Of a DNA stretch of 64,000 nucleotides, positions 11,755-23,627 are shown piece by piece (within the stretch, counting starts at the first letter, position 1; every line of letters begins with the position of its first letter). The stretch is taken from the NCBI RefSeq assembly GCF_017591425.1, contig NW_024466459.1, forward strand, positions 7,626,001 through 7,690,000, in the 5' to 3' direction. The notes below the pieces were generated by a model. It saw nothing but the letters and a program-made list of their open reading frames with translations. It was not told where the DNA came from and ran no database searches. Made by a program: the position numbers and the translations under genes. Source of the stretch: Ochotona curzoniae. Lineage: Eukaryota; Chordata; Mammalia; Lagomorpha; Ochotonidae.

Positions 11755-12795
11755 CTGGGGCAAACACAGCGAGGGGGTCTGTAAGGGAGGGGTCCTGGGG
11801 GAGGGGCCTCCCTGCAGGAGCCCACATAGCCGAGTTGTCTACACCGAGTGCAGAACAGGGTCCCAGAAGCTGTTTACAGGGGCGAGATGAGGGTCCTGCT
11901 GGTTATAGGGCTGAGATGAGCTGTGTCCTGGACACTGTCCCCCCGCCACCCCAGCTGCCCCTTTGCCCTGCACAACCAAGCTTACTCAGGCAAAGTGGGG
12001 AGAATCCCAACACCCAGTGAGAGGGGATTACCTGGAGGGCTTCCAGGAGGTGGAGCTCGCACTGTGCCTCAGGATCCAAACCCATCTTACCACAACCTCC
12101 CCTGGGACCGGGCTCTGTGTCCCATATCTGCAGGGTGCACGTGCCACCAGGGACAGACACAGTCAGGCTGTGAGGGTTGGGGGCAGGGGTGCTGAGGGGT
12201 CTGGATCCCAGGGGGCTTCAAGCATGGCTCTTCCTTCACCTCTGGCAGGTGGCAGGAGCAAGGGCATGGGTGACAGAGATGCTGCAGAGGCAGGGTGCCT
12301 GGTCAGCAGGGACTCCGGGCACCTGCTCCTTTCTGTCTCATCTCTCAAGGCAGGGAGGTGTCCGGAACTCTGCCTTGCCTAGTGTCTCTGTGACCTTGGC
12401 CCGAGGCCCTGGACCTGTCCTACTGCTTCTCGGCATGGGGAACTGAGGGTCATTGTTTCCGTGGGCCCAGGACGATGGCCAGGACCCTGGGACTCCGCCC
12501 CTGCTCTTGGGGACAGACTGAGGAGGAGAGGAGAGTCCCTGTCCCCAAGGTCAGGTCATCTTTTGCCCTCAGGGCACCCCTTGGGGCCTGGCTGCACCCC
12601 AGTGCCTACAGCAGCTCATACCCGGTAGCTATGGCTGGGCAGCCCTTTGGAGTAGAAAGATGGGGAACGCCTGATGTCCCAGGCTGGGAGCCTGGACGTG
12701 GGGACGGCCTCGAGGAAGGGGGCTCAAGGAAGGGAAGCCCACTTGACAGCACCCTGCGTGAGAGCTTTGTGGCACAGTGAATGATGCCAACTCAC

Positions 12796-12933
12796 CATCC
12801 ACGGGGGTGCACGGTTCGTACACCAGCCTGTAGCCCTCCAGGATGCCATTGGGGAACTGCGGGGCCTCCCAGGACACGTTCACGGATGTGGTGGTCAGCT
12901 CACTGAACTTGACTGAGCTGGGAGCACTTGGGG
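12796..12933 (-). CDS. SDK2: SDK2 exon W33: FN12, first half
   Basis: 138 bp, phase 1 at both ends. It encodes [20 protein letters not shown] (NVS glycosylation site), [20 protein letters not shown] and CTPVD. Acceptor TTCTGCAG, donor GTGAGT. The 1,554-bp upstream intron (12934-14487) is unique GC-rich sequence with no recognised repeat. Confidence 0.97.
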
Positions 12934-14487
12934 CTGCAGAAACAGCGAGGGATTTTTGTTAGTCTCTCAAAGAAAGGCTGGTTCTGCGCCAAGGAGCCAG
13001 CAGGAGTGTCCGGGCCTAGGCCCAGAATGAACAAGAGAGCAGATTTTCCTATAAGAGGCCAGTGGGAGGGGTCACTGCAGTCACGGGGGTCCATTCCCCC
13101 ACTCCCGTGGGGTCAGCACACTCATGTCACAGTCTGTAGAGCTGGGAGACAAGGATGTGGCATTTCTCCACGAGCTGCGGGATTCAGACTTCCCACTGCT
13201 CAGCGGCCCTGGCTGGTGGGACAAGCTGTTATACCCCCAGGGTCACGGTGGGTCAAGGCCATTTCCTGGCTAAGCTGGAGTCCATCTTTGGGCTCCCCTG
13301 TGTGGGCAGAGGGAAGGCGGGAGGTGTCTGGACCGCGGAATGTCAGGTGGGCATGAAAGGAGTTGCAGGGAACGTGGCCCACACGGGAGCCAGTCACAGG
13401 CAGCCAGAACCTGCTGGGTGGTGTGGGGAGAGAGGGCCCTGACACGTGGGACATGGGGCAGGACCCCTCCTCGGGGTCCCACTGAGAGGAAGGGGAGGCG
13501 GCGGCCTCTGGCAGGGAGGCTGGCCTGTTCCTGCCCAGTTTTGAGCCTCTGCAGGGGACAAAGACGATCCAGACCAGCTTCCGGCTCCAGCCTGGGGGCA
13601 GTGTTAGCTGACTTTGAAGACCCGGGGAAGTGGGGGTGGGGGGGGAGTTCTTTCCTGCCTCCCCTGAGCCCAGGATGTGGGACAGAACGCGCTGTCCTGT
13701 TGCCACAGCAACAGAAACTTTCCGACTCCCTTGGGCTCACGGCCAGGCACAGACATTGCCGGAGTGGGCTCCCGCCAGCCCCAGCAGGACCCTGGTGGAT
13801 GGGTGGGTGGGTGGCCCAGGAAGCAGAACTTGCTCGGCACCCCTCCTCTGCCCTCCCCTCTCCCCTCCTGCTCTGTCTTCTGCCACCAGATCCAGCTACT
13901 GGGTCACTCACATTCCGTTTAACCCCAGGCCCTCGGTGACCCGACTCCTGTCCCCCTTGCAGGCTCCCCGCCACCCCCGGCTCCAACTGACCCCGCTAAG
14001 CTCCTCCAGCACCCAGGCCTTGGGCACCTCTTGGTCCCACTGTCCAGAACATTCCTCCACCTGCATGTCATTCTAAAACTTTCCACAGCCAGCCTCTCCT
14101 CCTCACTTAAACCTCAGCTCTGAAATCATGGTCTTGATGGGGTCTTTGTGGGTAAACCTACCCCGAGCCACCCACCACCCCTCCGCCCCACTCCCTTCCC
14201 CTTCTCCGACCGACCCCCATGCTCTCACCATCTGCCCATTCCTTACAGTGGGATGTTGCTCAGTGCTCTGTCCCCAGCGTGAAGCTGGGCGGGCTCTCAG
14301 AGGACCCTCAGTAGGGTCCTGAGTAGTCAGGGAGGAGGTGGGCTGGCGGGGGGGGCAGGGGGCTGGCGAGGCTGGCCTGCCCGGGTGCTCTCACGCGCTT
14401 GGCCGTCCTGCCAGCTGCACTGTCCCTCGCCTGGGGTCTTCAGTGTGTGGAGGTGTGGGGCAACCGGGACCCAGCACCCTACTGCAC

Positions 14488-14674
14488 CTGCTTGCTGGGT
14501 CTGGCCCCGGGCAGGGGCGCTCAGCGGCCCGTCGCCCGCGGCGTTGAAGGCTGCCACGCTGACCATGTAGGTGGTGTAGCCGGTCAGATTCTTGAGCTTG
14601 ACGCTGTTCTCGGCTAGGAAGAGCGTCTTCACCCGCTCTGTGAGGTTCCGCCGCTCAGCCTCCCAGAAGTAAAT
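14488..14674 (-). CDS. SDK2: SDK2 exon W32: FN11, second half
   Basis: 187 bp, phase 0 in and phase 1 out. It encodes [40 protein letters not shown] and [20 protein letters not shown], ending QA plus G. Two NLT sites are potential glycosylation positions. Acceptor CCCACAG, donor GTGCAG. The donor is weaker than its neighbours at +4 to +6. Confidence 0.97.
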
Positions 14675-16466
14675 CTGTGGGGACAGAGGGCATGGGGGTG
14701 AGTGGCATGGAGACCCCCCCCTGTCCATTCCCTCTTCCCTCCTGCCTCTATGCAAGCTGGGTCTTGGAGTCATCGTTGATGCTGTGAGGTTTACAGGCCC
14801 TTCCAGAACCTTTCTTCCCCCAGCCAAGGCCATGGGGCGATGCTCGTGGGTCAGCACAGTATGGGGCGCCATCAGCCCTCACCCCGGAGCTCCTGGGGGA
14901 ACCCATAGGTCCTGTCCCATAGGACAACTCAGGCTCTGAACACAAGAAACCTGTTGGTCCCAGACCCGGTAGGGGATGGGAGGTCATTTGGCGCCATCTG
15001 CTGGCCATGGAGGTTTCTGCACGTTACATGCTTTTCAGTTTCTCAGAAGATAACCAGGGTGAGAAGTAATCCACCTTGCTTTCTCTCACTAACCCTGTTA
15101 ATGACAGACGGCTCCTGTGCGCAGATGAGAGCTGGGAGTAACGCACTCATTTCCTCCCTTGGCTTTGGTGCACAGGAGCAAGGTCAAGGCCAACCCAAAA
15201 TCTGGATTTGAGGGCGAGTGCATTCATTGAAGTTGAGGAGAGGGTCCAGGGTGGAATCCTGGGATCTCCAGCATGAGGGGTTGGAGGGAGGATGGAGACC
15301 CACGTGTCAAACACTGCCTCAGGTCAGCGGGATGGGGCCTGGCACCTGATGGTGGGCAGGTAAAGGGCAACTGATGACCTGGGCAGAAGCGGCTTCCTGG
15401 GTTGGGTTTGAGAAGAGGATGGGAACTGGCGAGCACGGAGTCTGTTGAGGAGCCGACCGCAGACACGGGGACAGCGGGAGGATGGGTTAAGTGACAAGGC
15501 TTCTCTGCTATGCTCATGAGAGGAATCCTCCACCAGGGAGGGGTGTGGTCAGGCCCCAGGAACCAAGGCAGCAGGTACGTGAGCAAGATGCTGTTAGCAG
15601 GTGCATCCTGACTGTCCCGAGTCCAGGAGGCCTTTGTGAGATGGTCATCAGCAGTTAGGGGTTCTGTGCCAAGTGCATGGAGGGGCTGAGCCCAGACCCC
15701 AAGCTGCCAGGGCCCAGGGCCCTGCAGCATGGACACCCGCCTGGCACACTGTTGGTGCTGAAGAACTGAGTATTTGCTGGGAGAATGATGTCCTGCATAG
15801 CATTACAATCACTACGTGGCATCCACTGCTGTCCACCCGCTGCCCTTCTTCCAGGACTCCCACGTGGGTGCAGGGTCCCAAGCACTTGGGCCATCCTCCA
15901 CTGCCGTCCCAGGAGCATCAGCAGGGGGCTGGATCATTAGTGGAGTGGCTAGGATTTGAACCTGTGCCCACATGGGTTGCCAGCATCGCATTTGGTGGCT
16001 TAACCTGCTACACCACAGCGCCGGCCCCTAGGAGGTTTGACTGACCGATCTTGTCCACTTAAGGAATACCCCTTGGTGTTTGACACACATGCACGGGCAC
16101 CACAAAATGACAGTGTGAACAAACTTCAGCCCCCTTCAGTCAATGTCTCCCCCGGCCCCCCAGACCCCCAGGCCCTCAGCAACTACCCTTTCTGCTCTCT
16201 GCCAGTCTGACTAGTTTAGCCCTCGCATGTACATGTCATCACCCCCCAGCTGCCTCTCTGGGTCACGGATAGGGGAGCGGCTGGTGGGGGTGCGTTGCTC
16301 AGACACGGCCAGGTCTCTGTATCCAACAGCCCACCTTGGCGAGGCAGGGGTGAGGAGGGGTGGCAGTGTGGCTACAGGTGCAGTCCTTCTGTGCCTTGTG
16401 TTCCAACAGCCCAGCCCGTCACCCACGGGCTCCTGCGCTGCCCAGCACCCCTGCTGGGCCCCATAC
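14675..16466. other. Intron W31-W32: one old CSINE
   Basis: A minus-strand CSINE lies at about 15850-16028. The other sequence is unique; I recognise no regulatory or repeat structure in 14675-15850 or 16029-16466. Confidence 0.65.
15850..16028 (-). repeat. CSINE, 5' two thirds
   Basis: In reverse complement it gives the head GGCGCTGTGGTGTAGCAGG, the B-box GGTTCAAATCC and the AGCCCCCTGC block. The 3' third is not recognisable. Confidence 0.8.
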
Positions 16467-16582
16467 CTTATACCCCTGGATGTCTCCATTCTGGTTTTCC
16501 AGTGGCGGTGGCTCCCACGTCACATCTAGCTGTGTGGCTGTGGCACCGTGGACAGCCACGCTGCGGGGTGCTGCGGTGGGGA
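16467..16582 (-). CDS. SDK2: SDK2 exon W31: FN11, first half
   Basis: 116 bp, ending in phase 0 after GYK. It encodes [20 protein letters not shown] and [18 protein letters not shown]. Acceptor CCTCCAG, donor GTATGG. Third member of the 116-bp GYK exon set with W13 and W21. Confidence 0.97.
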
Positions 16583-16673
16583 CTGGAGGGTGGAAGGGTG
16601 ACAGGTGACTGAGGGACCCAGGAGAGAGGTGTAGGGGGTGGGGTGGGACAAGGGTCTTTCCTGCAGGACTCAC

Positions 16674-16775
16674 CGGCTTCCCCAACAAAGACCTCCTGGG
16701 GAGCACTGAGGGGTCCCTCGCCCACCGCATTGTACACACTCATCCGGATCTCATAGCGTTGGTGTTTGTTCAGGT
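16674..16775 (-). CDS. SDK2: SDK2 exon W30: FN10, last part
   Basis: 102 bp, phase 1 at both ends. After a split Asn it encodes [20 protein letters not shown] and [13 protein letters not shown]. Acceptor CCACAG, donor GTGAGT. The intron upstream (16776-17499) is unique; that downstream is only 91 bp. Confidence 0.97.
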
Positions 16776-17499
16776 CTGTGGGTGACAGCGGGCACACACA
16801 CAGGTCACTGTCTCAGCCTGCTCAGGCGTGAGCAACAGCGGGACACACAGACCACTGTCCATGCTGGGCAGAGCCACCTGGGAGGGCAGAGGTATTTGCT
16901 ACGCTTGGGCACACGTGTGAGGATGCTTGGCAAGACGTTGGAGCGGGCAGCTGCACACCCTGGAGGGGCAGGTGGCAAGGTCCCTCCCATCTCTGCTCGC
17001 CTCTCTGTGGGCCTCTTCCTGCTCCTTCCCCTGGCAGGAGGGAGTCCTAACTAGGGGGTGGGGAGTCCCACCCCAGCTTAATCAGAAGGCATGTGCAGGA
17101 GGCCAAATGAGATCCAGCCAGTACAGCTTCTACCTGCGCACAGGGCCACATCTGGGCGCCAGGAGAGCTGTGTCTCATAAGAACTGGCACCAGATCCCCT
17201 GGGACAGCCAGGCTGGCAAAAACGGGGAGCCAGAGCCAGCCTGTGGCCCGCCCACCTGTCCTGTGGCACCGCCCCTCTGCCATCATCCCCAGTGACCCCC
17301 CCAGCACAAGGCTGCACTCCCACACTCAGGACCCTGGTCACCACCTGCTTCTTCATGCCACTGGGCAAAGTCCCATGGGTTAAGGCACCGTGGGGTGAGA
17401 ACAGCTGGGGCAAGAGGGGCAGGGCTTAGGCGTCCCGGTGCCCGCTCTCCAGCCACACAGCGGCGGTGGGGACCTGGGCCACCATGCAAGGAGACTTAC

Positions 17500-17556
17500 T
17501 GTCTAGCTCGTACTGGGTGAGGCCGGGTCGGCTCAGGTTCCGTGTGGCGTACAGGG
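17500..17556 (-). CDS. SDK2: SDK2 exon W29: FN10, third part (57-bp exon)
   Basis: 57 bp, the smallest exon in the window, phase 1 at both ends. It encodes LYATRNLSRPGLTQYELD, with an NLS glycosylation site and the conserved tyrosine. Acceptor CCCTTAG, donor GTAAGT. Because both phases match and the length is a multiple of three, skipping would keep frame. The 1,025-bp upstream intron (17557-18581) is unique sequence. Confidence 0.96.
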
Positions 17557-18581
17557 CTAAGGGGCCAGGGAGGCGGAGGGGCCGGGAGACAGCAGACAGA
17601 GGAGGTTAGTGTGACACCCTCCCCGGCCCCCCCAACAAAGACCCCCAAGTGGGGGGGAGGGGTAGGCAGAGGGAGGCCTGGGCAGGAGCGGGGGAGGGCA
17701 GGTTACGGGTGTCTGGAGGCCCTGGGGAGCCTGGCATCATTGGGGTCAGCTCTGGAGGACCACTTGTTTTGAGTGGCACTCCTGGGAAAAGCCACCATGT
17801 AACACCGGGGTTGTGAACATCCTCCAAGGAGTTAGAAACCTCAAGGAGATAGTAAAGCTGGCCGCACGACTCACAGGCGACAGCAAGCCACTAGCACGAG
17901 CAGGCATTGTAACGACGCAGCCTGTGGACCGCTCCTGGAGCTGGTCCTACGAGCCCGCTTTGCATCCCTGCTCTCGGCTGCCTGCCGGGAGACCAGGCCC
18001 AGGAGGCGGGGGTGGCCTGGGAGGAGGCGTCAGGGGTACAGGAACGACTCCCTCTCGTCCCTGGGCACCCCACCTTCCGGACCCTCCCTCCATCCTGCTT
18101 GCTACCCTCTCTCCTCCACAAACCAGCAGGACGATGCCCTCTCCTCCCATTCCCCCTCACTGCCCTGCAGCCATGCCACCTGTCACCTCTGCCCAAGTGG
18201 CCCTCCTGACACTGAGTCGCTAACTCCGCTGTGCAGCCTAACCCTGGGGCCTCCTCACCCTTCGCCTTGGGAGCACTGAGGCCAAGGCCAAGGCCACAGA
18301 GGCCTGTCCCGACCCTGGTCTGGACTGTGCTATATTTCCCTTCTCTCCCGCTGCCTAAGGCCATGGGGGTCTGTCCATGTATTTTAGGGTCCAAGAGGGC
18401 AGGCGGGGGTCCTCGGGTCCCTCAGTGACTTGGGGAACGAGGGCGGAGCTCAGGCAGCAGCACCCAAGGGAGAGGGGTACATACAGAGGTTCAGGTTAGA
18501 GAATTCCAGCAAGATCCAGAGCAGGGAGGGGAGAGTGTCTGTCCCCACCCCAAGCCCGCCTTCTCCCCCAGTGTCACTCAC

Positions 18582-18717
18582 AGGTGAGCTCCGCCCACTT
18601 GGCTGCCGGGTTGTTGATGCCTCGAAGTGTGAAGCCCCTCAGACCCTCGTAGAGCAGCTCCCGATACCGGATCCGGAAGCCCAGGAGGATGCCGTTGATC
18701 TTGTCCTCGGCTGGCGG
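18582..18717 (-). CDS. SDK2: SDK2 exon W28: FN10, second part
   Basis: 136 bp, phase 0 in and phase 1 out. It encodes [40 protein letters not shown] and WAELT. Acceptor CCCACAG, donor GTGAGT. The last base T joins CC of W29 to give Ser. Confidence 0.97.
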
Positions 18718-18839
18718 CTGTGGGAGAAGCAGCAGGGGATGGCGAGGGGCCCTGGCCCAGCCGCTCTCCATCCCTGCACGCCTCCCGCACGCACAGAGCT
18801 GTGTGTCATGGCCAAGGACAGGCATCACGACAGAGGAAT

Positions 18840-18960
18840 TTGCAAAGCACGTGGAGCGAGTGTTTCATCCATTCAGTGGGTATTCAGAAGCCCCCAAGGC
18901 CATCGCCCTGTACCAGGGGCACAGAGAGGTTAAGGAGCCTGTGCAAGGTCACAGAGCCCT
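18840..18960. repeat. Possible L2/MIR remnant
   Basis: It contains CATTCAGTGGGTATTCA and a CAGAGAGGTTAAGGAGC / AAGGTCACAGAGC pair typical of old mammalian MIR/L2 sequence. Too diverged to classify. Confidence 0.35.
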
Positions 18961-19272
18961 GTGGAGGCCTGAAGCCCCATCAGGACACACAGTGGCCCCA
19001 GGAGTTCTGTTCTCCTCACACCTGCCTCCTTGTCCGGGATCTCAGACTCCACAGACCCTGCGTCTGTTGGGGGGGGGGGGCTGCTGTTCCCAGCCCCCTC
19101 ATCACTTTGCCCTTGACTTCAGCTTGCATCCCCGGCTAAGCGGGAGAGCCCACCGGCTCTTTCACAGCTCTGCAGGACCAGCGTAGCCTTTGATGAGCTC
19201 TCTGCCCGCTGCCAGCGGCACCTCCTTGCCAGTCTGGCCCTGATCTGCCCACAGCACGTCTGGGGCATTTTC

Positions 19273-19610
19273 TTTTTTTTTTTTCTAAATTTATTTTTAT
19301 TATTTTTTTCATTGGAAAGGCGGATATACAGAGAGGAGAGACAGAGAGGAAGATCTTCCGTCCGATGATTCACTCCCCAAGTGAGCGCAACGGGCCGATA
19401 CTATGCCGATCCGAAGCCAGGAGCCTCTTCCGGGTCTCCCACGCGGGTGCAGGTTCCCAAAGCTTTGGGCTGTCCTCGACTGCCTTCCCAGGCCACAGGC
19501 AGGGAGCTGGAAGGGAAGCGGGGCTGCCGGGATTAGAACCGGCGCCCATATGGGATCCCGGGCGTGCAAGGCGAGGACCTTTAACCACTTGCGCCACCGC
19601 GCCGGGCCCG
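19273..19610 (-). repeat. Full-length young CSINE with 12-bp target duplication
   Basis: The flanking direct repeat TGGGGCATTTTC occurs at 19261-19272 and 19611-19622. In reverse complement the head has an A box (TGGCGCAAGTGG, 19585-19596) and a B box (GGTTCTAATCC, 19530-19540) of RNA polymerase III type, and the tail is A-rich. It lies in the SDK2 sense orientation and keeps many CpGs, so it is a recent insertion. Confidence 0.95.
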
Positions 19611-19931
19611 TGGGGCATTTTCATAGCCTGGGGGAGGGCCAGGAAACTGCAAGTGACTAAAGGCACGCACCTGCCCCTGGTCCCCAAACATCAGATGTGG
19701 ATAGGGTGGCCTGCAGAAGCCCAGGCTAGACTTTGGTGAGCACAGAAAGGTGCTGAAAGATGAGGGGCCGCCTGGCCTCTGAGGGCCCCCTGTGGTGGTC
19801 CCAGGGCCACAGCAGAACATCTGGAGGTGCCGGAGTATGGTATGGCTCCTGGTGAAGGATGCATGGACTTTATGGGGGTCCCGGAAACCCTGGAGGCCCC
19901 ACACAGATCAGAAGTTAATAAGCTCGCCCTG

Positions 19932-20248
19932 CGGCCAGTGCTGTGGCTCAACGTTCTAATTCTCCACCCATCAGTATCAGCCTCCTGTGTGGGCGCCAGT
20001 TCACATCCTGGCTGTTCCAGCTCCCTGCTTGTGGCCCGGGAAAGCAGTCAAGGACGGCCCAAAGCATTGGGACCCTGTCTCCGCGTGGGAGACCCGAAAG
20101 AGGCTCCTGGCTCCTGGCTTTAGATCTGCTCAGCTCCGGCTTTTGTGGCTACTTGGGGAGTAAACTAGCAGATGGAAGACCTCTCTGTGTCTCCTTCTCT
20201 CTGTAAATCTGCCTTTCCAATAAAAATAAATAGGTCTTAAACAAAAAG
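19932..20248 (+). repeat. CSINE, pika-type tail
   Basis: The head GGCCAGTGCTGTGGCTCAAC, the block CAGCTCCCTGCTTGTGGCC, the block ACTTGGGGAGTAAACTAG and the tail CCAATAAAAATAAATAGG are all present. Confidence 0.9.
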
Positions 20249-20497
20249 TAAACTAGACCGTGGCGCTCACGAGCTGCATGGCCACTCTTCCTGGGGCTTG
20301 GGTCATCTCTGCAGGAAGTGGTCCCTGGTCAGTGGGATGAGGGATGAGCATGTGTGTGCCTGGAATGTTCTGTGACAAGCACATGTCTAGAGCCCCTGAT
20401 CTGTCCCAGGTGCTTCCGGGGTCAGAGGCAGACCTGGGGGAGGCAGGCGGCCTTGCCCCCAGAGCGAAGCTTACTGGGGGACCTGTGGGGGTCCTAC

Positions 20498-20568
20498 CTG
20501 CCAGCGGATTAGCACAGAGGTGGTGGTGTGTGGCATCACCGAAAGGATGGTGGGGGCTTCGTCAGGAG
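20498..20568 (-). CDS. SDK2: SDK2 exon W27: FN10, first part
   Basis: 71 bp. After a split Ala it encodes [18 protein letters not shown] and LIRWQ with the FNIII tryptophan, ending in phase 0. Acceptor TCCACAG, donor GTAGGA. FN10 is spread over four exons (W27-W30), the most divided domain in the window. Confidence 0.97.
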
Positions 20569-20977
20569 CTGTGGAGAGAGGCAGGCGGGTGGGCTCCGGG
20601 ATCCCGGGGAGCTCACGGGGACGGAGCCTGCAGACGCTGGAAGGCAGGGCAGGTGCTGCCTCAGCCCCCCTCCACGCTCACTGCCTTGCTTCTGCAGGCC
20701 CCAGGGCTCCGACCTGACCCAGTCCAAACCCAAGAACTAGAGTCCCCTCTGCTGTCCCCAGAGCCGCAGGCCTGCTGAACTGCTGTGACCCTGCCCCGTC
20801 ACAGCCCCGTTCACCTCTGTGGTCTCAGCCTGGAGGGGACTCTGCTGCCTGGGCCCAGCCTCCCCTCCCTACCCCCAGGATGCTGCCTGGGGAGCCAGAG
20901 GTGCCTGCAGGCCTGGCGCTCCCTCTGAAGAGAACACCCAGGGGCCCAGGAGTGAGCTCCCAGGGAGAAGGACTGAC

Positions 20978-21081
20978 CGGCCTGCAGGGTGGTCAGCGAC
21001 TCCGACTCCTCGCTGAACTCGCTGTCCCCAATGTCGTTGGTGGCCTTCACTCGGAACTTGTAGGAAGTGAAGGGCTTGAGC
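20978..21081 (-). CDS. SDK2: SDK2 exon W26: FN9, last part
   Basis: 104 bp. It encodes [20 protein letters not shown] and [14 protein letters not shown], the FNIII tyrosine and final strands. Acceptor CACCCAG, donor GTCAGT, a weaker donor than its neighbours because position +3 is C. The 724-bp upstream intron is unique. Confidence 0.97.
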
Positions 21082-21805
21082 CTGGGTGGGGAGAGGACGG
21101 CAGTGGGGATGAGGGTTAAGAACCGAGTGTTCCCCGAGGACCTCTCCCCGTGCCTCCTCCACAGGGCCTCACGGTCCAGGTCCATCCTTGTGTCGGAAGA
21201 GACAAGGTGCCAACCCAACACACACACAGGAACATGGAGGCTCAGACAGGAACTCTGCAATGAAGGGGCCGTCTGGGACCAGGCCTCCCCGACTCGATCC
21301 CCGTGAGGTCCATGTCAGAGGGCCAAGAAGCATCCAAGGCTCCAGCCTGCCCCTTTCCCAGCACGCTGCCCGCCCACCCCTAGCTGCTGACCCTTGTCCT
21401 CCCTGCCTCCTCTTTTTTGATTTGCTGGAGGCAGGGGAGGGGAATGGAGAGCCAAGTCACAATCACAATGGACAGGGAGGGCCACAGGATTCTTCTCCAG
21501 CCCCGCTGTCCTGTTCAAGACGAGGAGGACCCTCGAGGGACAACAGACTGCACGCTGCTCAGGGGGGTGAGTGGGGGGCTTCTGGGCCCCAGAAATAGGT
21601 GAACAGAGGCAGCCCTGCCAGAGTTCCAGAGGGAGAGAAGGTAGGAGCGACAGAGCTGGAAGGGACCAGTGGACAGGAATCTCCTGTGCAGCACCAGCTC
21701 TGGAAGACAGCTCTGGGGTGTTCTGTCCCCGTCCCCCGGCACCCCACCTGGGACCCCTCGACGGAGCTGCCCCAGCTGCGAGGGGCCAGTGCAGACCTGC
21801 CTCAC

Positions 21806-22007
21806 CTGTCCACGATGAAGGTGGAGGCATTGTGGCTCACGGAGGCCGAGTGCAGCGCCCAGGGGCCGCTGGGCAGCTCCCGCGTCTGGACGGTGTAGTA
21901 GCGTACAGGGGACAGCCCGTCGCTGCCCGGCTCCCATGACAGCAGCACGCTGCGTGCCCGGACGTTCTCCTGCTGCACCACGGGCTTGCTAGGAGGTTGT
22001 GGCCGGT
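21806..22007 (-). CDS. SDK2: SDK2 exon W25: FN9, first part
   Basis: 202 bp. After a split Asp it encodes [40 protein letters not shown] and [20 protein letters not shown], ending STFIVD plus AG. NAS is a potential glycosylation site. Acceptor CCTCTAG, donor GTGAGG. The 775-bp upstream intron is unique, with a plus-strand 310-codon chance frame across it. Confidence 0.97.
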
Positions 22008-22782
22008 CTAGAGGGGTGGTGGCAGGAGAAGGGGAGTCAGGACCCTCTCTTCCAGGGTGAGGAAGGGTTTGCGGAGTGGTGCTGGGGGGCAGGGGATGGG
22101 CTGGGTGCTGCACTTTCTCAAGAAGCGAGATGCTCCGGGCCTAGGCCTGGTGCCTTCTGTCTGCCCTGATCCCATACTGCTTAGAGGCTCAACCTGGCAC
22201 TGCACCAAGGGGCACAGACACCAGGGCGCCAGTGCTCCTGCACAAGTGTGGCCCAGCCTTGATGGAGTGGGTGGCACCCCTGCTTTCCTCTGTGGGCAGG
22301 TCTCTACTTCACCCAACTCCACGCCCGGGTTTTCTCATCTCTCAGCCTCACTTTCCATCTGCTCTCCTGCAGGTTTCCAATCCCAGCCACACCTCTCTGT
22401 TGGGGGGAGGTCCCCGTTACGGCCTTGACCTCTGGTATCAGCGGCACCACCCCCTCTCCCTGCTGGCTGCTGTGCTGGGTGCAGGTTCTCAACAATCACT
22501 TTCACACCTGTCTGTTGGATGGAGTCAGACAGCGGGTTGCTCTGGGGCAAGAGGATTGGACAAGGTCAAGGGCTGGTGGGGTTGGGGAAACCAGAGTGGA
22601 TCAGGGTCCTTAGGAGGGTCAGCTCGGCTCTGCCAGTCCACTCGACCCCTTGCTGCTGTGACTTCAACAGTGGATGCCGCCCAGGCAGTGTGCCTTGTGG
22701 CTACTGTTCCCCTGTACCCGTCATGCCTGGTTGCCTTGGGGGGCCCCTGCCCTGCCCCTCGTCCCCTCTGGCAGGCAGTCAC

Positions 22783-22977
22783 CTCTCTTTTCCGTGGTCA
22801 CCACCAGGGCCTCGGCGGCTTCCCCCCAGCCCTTGCGGGTCTGGGCCGTGATACGGAACAGGTAGACAGACTCGGGCTTGAGGCCGGTGGCCGTGTACTG
22901 GCGGGCGCTGGGGGCCAGCACCTCCACCGTGGCGGTGTTGGCCGTGGTGGTGTTGAGCCGGTGTGTGATTTGGTAAG
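22783..22977 (-). CDS. SDK2: SDK2 exon W24: FN8, second half
   Basis: 195 bp, phase 1 in and out. It encodes [40 protein letters not shown] and [20 protein letters not shown], ending TEKR plus G. Acceptor CCCACAG, donor GTGACT. The 650-bp upstream intron (22978-23627) shows no element. Confidence 0.97.
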
Positions 22978-23627
22978 CTGTGGGGAGGGGAAGCAGGTGG
23001 GAGTGCTGGAGGGCCGGGCAGGCTGCCCTCAGCATTCCGAGAAGGGGTTGCCCATTCCTCGGCCCACATGGTACCTGGGCCATCTTGGCTGCCCCAACCC
23101 CCTTGGTCACTCCCCAGACCTCAGCTGCCATCCGGCACTGAGGCCCAAGGGATCCCAGCACTAGCCCCATGTGAGGAAACAGGCAGGGAGAGGCCCAGGT
23201 TTGCCTGGTCCTAAGGTCTTGTCCTTCCCAGCTTTGCTGTGTCTTGGGATGCATGGTTGTTTGGGGTAGGTGGTGGATGGGGGCACATGGGTGGCCTGAA
23301 ACTGGAACTGTCCAAGTCCCCATTTTCAAAGTCGGGGGGCTGAGGCCAAGTTCATGCAGCTGCTGTGAAGCCTGGATGTGAAAGGCAGCTTCCTGTTCCG
23401 ATGTCCAGCAGCGAGCACAGCTGTGCTGAGCCGGCTCACGCGCCCTCACTTGGCCACACTATGAACAGCAGCTGAGGTCTACTAAGCAGCTCTTTGCAAG
23501 TACAAAGCCAATCAGGGGTCCTTGGGGGACCTAACCCTCCCTGGGCCTACTGTGCCTCTTGCTGACACTGCATTTGTCTCGTTCACAACCTCCTGCAGCC
23601 AGGCCTCGGGAGCAGGTGCAGGCTTAC

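Larger units (their letters stand above)
18718..20497. other. Intron W27-W28: two CSINEs
   Basis: It holds an intact minus-strand CSINE (19273-19610) and a plus-strand CSINE (19932-20248). 18840-18960 resembles an old L2/MIR. A G-run sits at about 19068-19081. The remainder is unique. Confidence 0.75.

Noticed and set aside
13270..13986. 238-codon minus-strand frame in the W32-W33 intron
   Set aside because: No domain, no splice support, and W32-W33 join in frame without it; low-complexity Pro/Ser/Arg composition.
19530..19608. tRNA gene
   Set aside because: The A and B boxes belong to a CSINE head; the acceptor stem and anticodon arm are not intact.
22232..23164. 310-codon plus-strand frame
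   Set aside because: It lies antisense over W24 and its introns, has no domain, and is explained by GC-rich composition.
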